A DNA stretch of 64,000 nucleotides from Histidinibacterium lentulum. Its GTDB lineage: Bacteria; Pseudomonadota; Alphaproteobacteria; Rhodobacterales; Rhodobacteraceae. A program made the position numbers and the translations under genes. Within the stretch, counting starts at the first letter, position 1; each line of letters starts with the position of its first letter. The stretch is from assembly GCF_003789055.1 (NCBI RefSeq), contig NZ_ML119094.1, forward strand, positions 27,963 through 91,962. The letters are read 5' to 3'. A model generated the notes under the pieces. That model saw only the letters and a list, made by a program, of their open reading frames with translations. It made no database searches and was not told the DNA's origin. Positions 54,514-61,009 of the stretch are shown piece by piece.

Positions 54514-54546
54514 GTGAAGTATACGTTCCTATTTCTTGCCAACTTC

Positions 54547-54599
54547 GTACAAGCCCGCCTTCTCCCAGCACAAGCGGAGAAGGCACCAAGGGCTTGTAC
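54547..54599. repeat. Nested inverted repeat, candidate oriT core
   Basis: Outer arms GTACAAGCCC (54547-54556) and GGGCTTGTAC (54590-54599) enclose inner arms GCCTTCTCC (54557-54565) and GGAGAAGGC (54576-54584), all perfect. The inner loop is ten bases, and ACCAA interrupts the 3' side only. It sits 34 bases upstream of mobC. Such bipartite hairpins mark oriT regions. No known nick sequence was recognised. Confidence 0.6.
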
Positions 54600-54609
54600 T
54601 CAATGTAGA

Positions 54610-54632
54610 AAATCGGCCAGACAGGCCGATTT
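54610..54632. repeat. Second perfect hairpin in the oriT region
   Basis: AAATCGGCC (54610-54618) and GGCCGATTT (54624-54632) form a nine-base-pair stem with loop AGACA. It follows the nested inverted repeat by ten bases and comes just before the 21-bp-period array. It could be a terminator for either strand or part of oriT. Confidence 0.6.
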
Positions 54633-54647
54633 GACGTCCTTTGGCAA

Positions 54648-54962
54648 ATGCAGCGCGCAACGCGCTCAATGCAACGCGTCCCGCGTTCCCTGCACCGCGC
54701 ATCGCGTCCTTTGGAGGGCGTTTTGCGCGCCCTGCAGCACGTCTTCTGGCGAGTGCCCGATGCCATGTGCCGCCTGCATCGCGCGTGGTGCCGGATGGCA
54801 CACGTCCTGTGCGGGATGCGTCGCGTTTTCTGCAACACGGACAATGGGCCATGTCGAAAGTCGCACGTCATCTGGGGCCTGCATCGCGCAGACCGGATAA
54901 CGTCGGGCGCCGCGTGCAGCGTGTCGTCCGCCCCCCGCGCGATGCACCATGCGCCCCGCGTT
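54648..54962. repeat. Degenerate 21-bp tandem array (about 15 units)
   Basis: Cutting the sequence every 21 bases from 54648 lines up a shared pattern: NTGCANCGCG, then Y, three variable bases, and GCG or TGC. Clear copies start at 54648, 54669, 54690, 54774, 54816, 54879 and 54942. Others (54711, 54732, 54753, 54795, 54837, 54858, 54900, 54921) are weaker but stay in phase. A faint unit may precede at 54627. A 116-codon frame is open through it on the plus strand, but no ribosome site is seen. It lies between the oriT-like hairpins and virC1. Confidence 0.7.
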
Positions 54963-55074
54963 CCGCCTGAGGCAGCCCGTATCCCGTCTTCTGCTTGACG
55001 CCGTCACGCGCAGGAGTTAGCGACGCGCAAACATCTTTGCTGCGTTTCACCATTATTGCGAGAGGTCCGCACCC

Positions 55075-55794
55075 ATGCCGAACGACAATCTCGTGGTGAT
55101 CGCTGCGATGGCCCGGAAGGGAGGGAGTGGCAAGACCACGCTCTCGCGCGCCCTTATCAGCGCTGCCGTTGCCGCTGGCCGTCGCGTCCTTCTGATCGAT
55201 ACCGACAGCACCGGCGTGCTCGGCACCTGGCACAAGCGGGCTGAAGCCGCGGGGCTGGGATCGCCGCTCCTGCGTTCGGCGACCGTCGAAAGCGTGGGGG
55301 CCGTGGATCGCAGGATTGAGCAGGTCTATGATGCGGACTCGGCGGATTTCATCTTCATCGATACCGCGGGCGTCGGGGCCGAGTGGTCGGACGGGATCGC
55401 CGTTCTGGCCGATCACATCGTGACACCGGTCATGCTCTCGACCTCGGATCTCGATGTCGGTGCACAGACGGCCGACTGGTTCGAGAAACTCCGCGCCCGC
55501 GTCGATGACCCCGACAGCCTGCCCCGCCACCACGTGGTCCTGAACATGGTGGACCCGAAGACCACCCGTGCCGATGCTGTGCTCATCGAAGCGGCGATCG
55601 CGCGGTTCCCGGTGGTCGAGACCGTGATGATGCGCCGGAACGTCTACAAGGAGATGGACGAGAAGGGCCTCCTGCACGCTGTGGCGCTGCAGAAACAGGC
55701 CGATCCGAACCCCCTCATGCGCCCCCATGTGCGCCATGTGGTCGAGGCGCTCGAAGAGGCGACTGACATCCTCAACAACATCCTCGCGGCGTGA
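55075..55794 (+). CDS. virC1: VirC1-like ParA-family ATPase
   Basis: ATG 55075 with GAGAGG upstream gives 239 residues. Walker A is MARKGGSGKTTLSRAL, Walker A' is LLIDTDSTG and FIFIDTAGVGAEW forms motif B. The C-terminal VMMRRNVYKEMDEKGLLHAV closely parallels the end of Agrobacterium VirC1. VirC1 with VirC2 binds the overdrive sequence, boosts relaxosome assembly and brings it to the VirD4/VirB pole. Position beside mobC and oriT-like repeats fits this better than replicon partition, for which a separate ParA is encoded at the window start. Confidence 0.75.
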   Translation: MPNDNLVVIAAMARKGGSGKTTLSRALISAAVAAGRRVLLIDTDSTGVLGTWHKRAEAAGLGSPLLRSATVESVGAVDRRIEQVYDADSADFIFIDTAGVGAEWSDGIAVLADHIVTPVMLSTSDLDVGAQTADWFEKLRARVDDPDSLPRHHVVLNMVDPKTTRADAVLIEAAIARFPVVETVMMRRNVYKEMDEKGLLHAVALQKQADPNPLMRPHVRHVVEALEEATDILNNILAA

Positions 55795-55804
55795 GGATGG
55801 GGCG

Positions 55805-56461
55805 GTGAGGAAGAAGATCCCGACAATCACGCGGCCCGACCCGGCTTATGCCGCATCCCTGCGGCCAGAGGTGGTAGAAGACCCGGGAAGGGAAGAGGTG
55901 CGGCTCGCGGAGGTGATGCCAGAACCTGCGAGTGTGGAACCAGCGCCAATGGGAGATGACGTCGCCGAGCGTCCAAGCAAAGCGCCTACGTCCGCGTCTC
56001 AGCCCAGCCAGGAGACGGGCGCGAGGACGGCGCCTGCGGTCATGGTATCTCCCACCCGCCCGCGAAGCAGTCCGGAGACGCGCAAGATCGACATCCGGGT
56101 GAATGCACTGGAACGGCAAGAGGAAGCCCTGATCGACTGCGGCGTCGATCCCGCACATGTCATCCGCGCCGCCATGCGCCGCGCGGTCAAGAACTGGGAG
56201 CTCGGGTCCGAGTTCGTCCCACCGTCTGAAGAGCAGCGGACACGGATCACCGAATGGCGCGCACGCACCTCGCTGGCGGTCGATGCCCCTGCGTTGACCG
56301 CCCTCCTGCGCGCCCACGACCCGCTCGACGTGCTCAGCAAATGGACCCTGATCCGCGGGCAGTTGGAGCCCCGTGTTTGGGCAGAGATCGACATACTTCT
56401 GGACGAGATCGCCGTTCGCGCTGCAGCGCAGAATGCAGAAAAGGTTACGCCAGAAACCTGA
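55805..56461 (+). CDS. VirC2-like DNA-binding protein
   Basis: GTG 55805 with GAGGATGGGG upstream gives 218 residues. The first ~95 residues are proline-, glutamate- and serine-rich and probably disordered. The rest is helical with RKIDIRVNALERQEEALIDC, VDPAHVIRAAMRRAVKNWEL and LRAHDPLDVLSKWTLIRGQL, consistent with a ribbon-helix-helix DNA binder. Length, layout and location ten bases after the VirC1-like gene fit VirC2. Sequence identity to VirC2 is low by eye, so the name is tentative. Confidence 0.6.
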   Translation: MRKKIPTITRPDPAYAASLRPEVVEDPGREEVRLAEVMPEPASVEPAPMGDDVAERPSKAPTSASQPSQETGARTAPAVMVSPTRPRSSPETRKIDIRVNALERQEEALIDCGVDPAHVIRAAMRRAVKNWELGSEFVPPSEEQRTRITEWRARTSLAVDAPALTALLRAHDPLDVLSKWTLIRGQLEPRVWAEIDILLDEIAVRAAAQNAEKVTPET

Positions 56462-56612
56462 CTATAAAGACAACTTGTCCTTTTGTCGGTGGGTTCTTGC
56501 CGAGGCCGCCGAGTTCATCTTGCAGTTGCAGAAACCCATCCCTAAGACGTTCAAAACGATATTGCGGCCTCGTTGTTAACAAGTCCTGAGGTCAGTTTGA
56601 GAGGAGCACATC

Positions 56613-56783
56613 GTGACCACTTTTCCGCGGCTTACGGCCGAACCGATCATGCGCATCCTCTGCAAGAAGACCGACACGCTGGTGGGCTACCTGTACCAAT
56701 GGAACAATGGCGACCTGCAGCCTGCCTGGCTCAATGATGCCATGCCCGACGTGCGCTACGAGCCGATGGTCGAGGCCGCCTGA
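56613..56783 (+). CDS. Small 56-residue protein
   Basis: GTG 56613 is preceded by GAGAGGAG at the proper distance. The product begins VTTFPRLTAEPIMRILCKKT, continues DTLVGYLYQWNNGDLQPAW and ends LVEAA-like (PMVEAA). The codon use is normal for the region and the ribosome site is strong, which argues for a real gene. No family is recognised. It follows the VirC-like pair by 151 bases and may belong to the transfer region. Confidence 0.55.
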   Translation: MTTFPRLTAEPIMRILCKKTDTLVGYLYQWNNGDLQPAWLNDAMPDVRYEPMVEAA

Positions 56784-57131
56784 CAGGCATGATCTGACTG
56801 CGGGCCAGGCAATCAAGGGCGGTGCGGAGTGCCGGTCGCACAGCAGGCCATGCCGAATTCTGCGCGTCATGAGTTATAGACTGGGCTTCTATAACTCATG
56901 CGTTGGGACGGGACCCGTTCCGACCGGCCCAATTTCTTTTCTTTCAGTCCCCCGTCCAACCTACCGAGCCACAGTACTGCGGCTCCTTTGAAGGCGTAGC
57001 TTTTGCGGCGAGGGATCAAAGAGGCAACGGAACGATCATCCGTGAACGCACGCGCACGGTTCTCGGAGCGGCAAGGGCAGACTGGAGGCCGGTGGCCTTC
57101 TCATGTGGTGGCGCCGCGCCTCTGCCAGTAT
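56784..57131. other. Intergenic region between transfer and defence blocks
   Basis: No supported gene. It holds the 13-bp-arm inverted repeat at 56868-56900. The rest contains short reading frames without ribosome sites or consistent codon bias. It separates plus-strand transfer genes from the minus-strand defence genes, so it is a likely junction. Confidence 0.5.
56868..56900. repeat. Perfect 13-bp inverted repeat
   Basis: CATGAGTTATAGA (56868-56880) and TCTATAACTCATG (56888-56900) are exact complements around CTGGGCT. No T-run follows on either strand, so a simple terminator is unlikely. It is AT-rich inside a GC-rich window and could be an operator or recombination site at the edge of the defence island. 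Confidence 0.65.
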
Positions 57132-58160
57132 TTACGGTGAAGACATCTGCCCTGAACGGGCACTGCTTGCATCATCCCGAAGACCCGCAACGAGCCTCTC
57201 GACAAGCTCTACGGCCTCGGTGACGCCTTCGGCGCGAAGTACAAGCCGCTGGCCGGGCCGATAGCGGGTGTCACCGCTCTTGGCAATATACTCCTCATCG
57301 ACAAGCCCCTGTCGGTGGGCAAGCAGATGGCGCTGCTGGAACGCCCGCGCGAGTTGGTCGAAGGAAGGGGCGTCGAGATGGGCACCATAGCCCTGCCCCG
57401 TCGCATGCTGCCAAAGGGTACTGCCCTCTGCAAGGTTCTGGAATGCGTTCCGCCTTGCCTTCGGCGGAGCGGGAAGCTCCACAAAAAGAGCTTCGACCAC
57501 ACGCTGAAAGGCGGTGACAGCGTTTTGCAAGCCGTTTTCGATCACGACGCGCACGGTGGTTTCGGCGGTGTCCCGATCCGGCATTGCGGCGCGCACCTGG
57601 TCGAGCGCGCCAAGGGTGGCCTTGATCCCTGCAATGGTCTGCTCGAAGACCTGCTCGGCAGCGCTATGCCCGCAGGCGGGGCAGAAATACGCAGCCCCGA
57701 TCACTGCGTAGCGGCAGGCACAGGACGGACAGGTGATCTTCAGCGCCATCGGGTCGGTGGCGGCTGGGGGCAGCATGACATGCTGCGGCCGGGAATCCAC
57801 TTTCATCGTCATCGAAATAAAGCCGCCGCGCGGCCTGCTCCGGTTGAACCGGGCGGAATCGGCTTTGAGCGCCTTGCTGAACTGTGCTTTGAACTGCGCG
57901 ATGGCAGCGGTCTTGGCGTGCTCGACCTGCTGCTGCGTCCACCAACGGTCGCTGTGATCGGTATGGCCGCAGGCGGGACAGTGAAGCCGCTCTGCTTCCT
58001 TGGCCTTATGCCAATCTTCGCTGAGCATCTTGAACTGGAAAAGGCATTCATCCGATGGGCATTCACGGTCAAAGTAGCCTTCCTCGTCGTCCTCAATGAG
58101 GACCGGGACTTGGCCGCCGCCATCGAGGCTCCGCAAAAATCGTTGTGTCTCTTCAAACAT
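57132..58160 (-). CDS. Zinc-ribbon protein with HEPN-like C-terminus
   Basis: ATG 58160 with GAGG upstream gives 342 residues. Cysteine pairs at 34/39, 61/64 (HCPACGHTDH), 144/147 (TCPSCACRY) and 160/163 (FCPACGHS) suggest two zinc ribbons. The C-terminal helical domain holds QLARAFQQRHLLAHRQGLVD with an R-x4-H motif (Arg277-His282), the mark of HEPN RNases and toxins. Last gene of the minus-strand defence island. Function as a sensor-effector that cuts RNA is inferred from these motifs, not shown. Confidence 0.65.
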   Translation of the reverse strand: MFEETQRFLRSLDGGGQVPVLIEDDEEGYFDRECPSDECLFQFKMLSEDWHKAKEAERLHCPACGHTDHSDRWWTQQQVEHAKTAAIAQFKAQFSKALKADSARFNRSRPRGGFISMTMKVDSRPQHVMLPPAATDPMALKITCPSCACRYAVIGAAYFCPACGHSAAEQVFEQTIAGIKATLGALDQVRAAMPDRDTAETTVRVVIENGLQNAVTAFQRVVEALFVELPAPPKARRNAFQNLAEGSTLWQHATGQGYGAHLDAPSFDQLARAFQQRHLLAHRQGLVDEEYIAKSGDTRYRPGQRLVLRAEGVTEAVELVERLVAGLRDDASSARSGQMSSP

Positions 58161-58365
58161 CTCGCAACCTCAGAACATCTTGTAGCGTACCGTTCGCTCC
58201 AACCTAAATATAGCATGTTGGCAGGGCAACTTGGAGTCTTCCATTGGCACGGCGCTCTCCTCCGTGCCGGGAAGGGCGTAAAGAGGCGGCCTATTCGGTC
58301 GCCATCACTTGGGGCTCAGTTGGGACACAAGCGCGGGGACATTCAGCCGCCTTCAAAAACGAGGA

Positions 58366-58390
58366 AGAAAAGACCGGCCAAAACCGGTGC
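58366..58390 (-). terminator. Probable rho-independent terminator
   Basis: On the minus strand ACCGG and CCGGT (58388-58384 and 58377-58373) form a short stem, followed by CTTTTCTTCC. It lies 25 bases after the stop of the Abi_C-like gene at 58414. Confidence 0.5.
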
Positions 58391-58413
58391 TACTGACAGG
58401 ATGAAACTGGCCG

Positions 58414-59307
58414 TTACCCTGCTGGATCGTCGACTTTTGGAAGCGGGCGGGCAGGAAATTTCCGTTGCCAGGTTTCGATGAGGAAGAGAGCGGCCGTACT
58501 CGCGGCATGGATCGACAAACGGGCAATCCGCGCGTCAATACGGGCATAGCCCTTCTCGCGGCCGTGGGCGTCCCCGCCATGGGTGCGAAGAGCCCCTACC
58601 CCACCGATGACCGTGGCTAGGCCGGAAAGGATTTGTCGCACATCATTCGCGATCAAGGGGTCGATGTCGGAGCGGTCAGGGGACAGACCAAGCGGCTGCT
58701 TCACGGCATTGTAGAGCCCCTGTACGTCCTTCTTGGCAGGGAGCGGTAACCCCAGCTCGATGAGGATCGACCGGCACACGCTCTCGACCGTGCTGCACGC
58801 GGCGGTGACGGCATCCTCGGGGTCGGTCTGGCTACTGGCGAGGGCGCGGTCCAGATCGCGGCTCACCGTGTCGAAGTCGATCACCTCGGACAGCCCGGCA
58901 AGCTCCGCCAGGACAGGGACATTCTTGCCCGCCTCGACAAGCCGCATCCGCCCGCCCTGCTGCTGAACCTCGAAGCCGTCGAAGCGCAGCGCGCGGTTAA
59001 GATGATCGAGCACGGCGATATGGCGCTCGGGCTCATGGATAAAGTCGCGGGGGTCAGCGGCAGCCTCGATGATCCTCGGGAGCGCTTGATCGGCTTCGAA
59101 GCCATTGTTGAGATTGATAAGGCACTGCACCAATGACGGCACGCGGGAGCCATTCACCGTGAAGGCCACATTGCAGGCGCGCATGAATTTCTCGATCTTC
59201 GGCCCGCTGCGATAGATCCCTATGGGAGGCGTCGTGTCATTGCCCCCACCGCCGCTGATAATGTCGGCGATGGCGTCAATGCTCTGGGGCGATAGCGGGA
59301 AGGGCAT
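58414..59307 (-). CDS. Abortive infection protein with Abi_C-like domain
   Basis: ATG 59307 with GAAGGA upstream gives 297 residues. The second half (about 150-290) resembles the abortive infection C-terminal domain. It shows DPEDAVTAACSTVESVCRSI, then LPLPAKKDVQGLYNAVKQPL, and ILSGLATVIGGVGALRTHGG followed by DAHG. Arg241 and His248 form an R-x6-H motif as in HEPN RNases. The N-terminal half has no known domain. It may halt growth of infected cells. The start is three bases from the end of the zinc-protein gene upstream. Confidence 0.75.
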   Translation of the reverse strand: MPFPLSPQSIDAIADIISGGGGNDTTPPIGIYRSGPKIEKFMRACNVAFTVNGSRVPSLVQCLINLNNGFEADQALPRIIEAAADPRDFIHEPERHIAVLDHLNRALRFDGFEVQQQGGRMRLVEAGKNVPVLAELAGLSEVIDFDTVSRDLDRALASSQTDPEDAVTAACSTVESVCRSILIELGLPLPAKKDVQGLYNAVKQPLGLSPDRSDIDPLIANDVRQILSGLATVIGGVGALRTHGGDAHGREKGYARIDARIARLSIHAASTAALFLIETWQRKFPARPLPKVDDPAG

Positions 59308-59309
59308 GG

Positions 59310-59807
59310 CTATAGGTGATCCTTCGCCCAAAGAAGCGCATTGAAGGCGGCAAGCTTTGCATCGCTTTCAGTTGAATATGCCTTCCTGCCAATCTGAGCG
59401 GCTCCCGATGCCCTTCTCAGGACACGCACTGACCATCCGGCGCCTGCCCGATACACCGTAAGATTGAACCCGTCTGTGTTGATGTAAAGGTTGCCTTGTC
59501 TGGATGTGCGCCATTTTCGAGAAGGCCATGCAGCACGGCGGCGTGCGGAATTTCTGAGACGCTTCTCCCGCTCCCGGGGCCGCTTGTAGTCCTCTTCCAT
59601 GTGCTCAGCACAAACACAGCCGACTTGAAGCGAACCGGGATAGTCTGGATGCTCCATGATATGAGCATACCGGATTTCGGCGCTTTCACACATCTCGCAG
59701 AGTTGGCTGGGCTCTTCCAAGTCTTCGACCCCGACACAGGTCCAGCCTTTTTTCGGGACGCCTGCCTCTGACCATTTCCCTCGACGCGTGTGACTGTCCC
59801 GATCCAT
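59310..59807 (-). CDS. Small cysteine-rich, probably zinc-binding protein
   Basis: ATG 59807, eight bases after the GIY-YIG stop, gives 165 residues. The central part has LCEMCESAEIRYAHIMEHPD and VGCVCAEHMEEDY, a C-x2-C plus C-x-C arrangement likely to hold zinc. A very basic stretch follows (RPREREKRLRNSARRR), then a C-terminal beta-rich part. I have seen this cysteine pattern in hypothetical proteins of many bacteria, but no function is known to me. It is within the defence operon and could bind nucleic acid. Confidence 0.65.
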   Translation of the reverse strand: MDRDSHTRRGKWSEAGVPKKGWTCVGVEDLEEPSQLCEMCESAEIRYAHIMEHPDYPGSLQVGCVCAEHMEEDYKRPREREKRLRNSARRRAAWPSRKWRTSRQGNLYINTDGFNLTVYRAGAGWSVRVLRRASGAAQIGRKAYSTESDAKLAAFNALLWAKDHL

Positions 59808-59815
59808 CGCCCAAC

Positions 59816-61009
59816 CTACCCCGAAATCCGTTTGAGTTCGGCTGCGTGGGGATCGTAGCGATAGCTGGTTATTGTGCCGTCCCTGATCTTCTCCACAGCA
59901 TCGTTTATGACAAAGAGGGGTACGAGGAACCATTCTCTTGGGACCACAGGCCGGCCAAAGCGATCCATGATCTCGATTTCGAGCCGTGCGGGTTCGAAAA
60001 TGCGGTGGATCAGGTTTTCCAGCTTGGACCGGTTGATGTTGTAGAGGTCGTATGTCGCAATCACCTCGACATTCGCCATCAAGAATGTCGGTTGCAAATG
60101 CGCGCCGGCGATCCGCTTTTCGACGCTCATATTGGTGACGCCGATCTTGTGCACCAGTTCCCGGTTTTCTGTGACGAGCGGATGATCTGACTTGCTACGA
60201 AGCACATAGATGATCCCGCTCGCCTCATCGCCATCGATTGTCTGATCCGAAAAAAGTGGGCCTGCCGATGGGTCAGTGATCCGGCGTCCGGCGTCGTCCT
60301 TGTTCAACGCGCGCTGGAGCGAGCGCATCAGCATGTTGCTCTCGGTGCCATTGTCAAAAATGACCCGAAGGCGAGCATCCGTACGACCTTGCTCGTTCGT
60401 GATGGTCTCACCCTTTTCAGCAACATAGGCTTTCTGACCGCCGACGATGAAAAAGCGGCCCTTCTCGATCTCCGCTTTCATCTCGAAAGGGCGCGTTTCG
60501 CGCAAACCGGTGTCCAGTTCCTTTTGGACCATCTCGAACAATGGCTTGAACTTTGAGAAATCTTCGCATTTTTCACGGTTGGCGACCTCGTCGGCGGCCT
60601 TTTTCTCAGCGGTAGAGCGGACATGCTTCAATTCGGTAAGTGGGGATGCATCAACCGCCACACCCAGTTCCGCCAGAAGCGCGTCATCATCGAGCTCATC
60701 CGTGTCCGTCGCTACGAGCATCGGGCCCTCTGACAGAAGTTCGTGTTTGTCAAAGGGCGCGACGAGATCGCGGCATTCCTGTAAGTTGCGGATCCGATCG
60801 AGGCGCACTGCATAGAGACGTTCGAAGATATCGCGGTCTTCACCGTGCTGTGGCGGGCGACCGAATTCATCGACAAACCGAAGGATCTCTTCAAAGCCTG
60901 CGATGATGCGTTCTTCGCGCGGTGTGCGGCTGAGCTGCTTCTTGACCTCGACCTCGACGCCAAGCTCTGCAAGCAGGGCATCATCTTCGTCGGTGAAACC
61001 CTTAGCCAT
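59816..61009 (-). CDS. GIY-YIG nuclease family protein
   Basis: The 397-residue protein ends in a GIY-YIG nuclease domain (about 263-345): GIIYVLRS (265-272), VHKIGVTN (287-294), catalytic arginine Arg299 in EKRIAGA and glutamate Glu331 in SKLENLIH. DDALLAELGV occurs twice, at 9-18 and 108-117, a short internal duplication. The domain before the nuclease (about 180-240) resembles parts of T5orf172-type proteins. Start overlaps the helicase stop by eight bases. It is probably the DNA-cutting member of the operon. Confidence 0.85.
   Translation of the reverse strand: MAKGFTDEDDALLAELGVEVEVKKQLSRTPREERIIAGFEEILRFVDEFGRPPQHGEDRDIFERLYAVRLDRIRNLQECRDLVAPFDKHELLSEGPMLVATDTDELDDDALLAELGVAVDASPLTELKHVRSTAEKKAADEVANREKCEDFSKFKPLFEMVQKELDTGLRETRPFEMKAEIEKGRFFIVGGQKAYVAEKGETITNEQGRTDARLRVIFDNGTESNMLMRSLQRALNKDDAGRRITDPSAGPLFSDQTIDGDEASGIIYVLRSKSDHPLVTENRELVHKIGVTNMSVEKRIAGAHLQPTFLMANVEVIATYDLYNINRSKLENLIHRIFEPARLEIEIMDRFGRPVVPREWFLVPLFVINDAVEKIRDGTITSYRYDPHAAELKRISG

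Noticed and set aside
54627..54983. Reading the 21-bp array as a CRISPR
   Set aside because: Units are adjacent without spacers of constant length, are degenerate, and no cas gene is in the window.
54648..54998. 116-codon plus-strand frame through the 21-bp array
   Set aside because: The heptad look follows from the 21-bp repeat itself and there is no ribosome site. I kept the array as a repeat and left coding as the competing explanation.
55075..56461. Reading the ATPase pair as a second replicon partition system (parAB)
   Set aside because: The C-terminal match to VirC1, the location at the mob region and the existing ParA at the window start favour VirC1/VirC2, though partition cannot be wholly excluded.
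56592..56991. Frames of 90-95 codons on either strand around 56.6-57.0 kb
   Set aside because: They lack ribosome sites. Only the 56-residue frame at 56613 has a good one.
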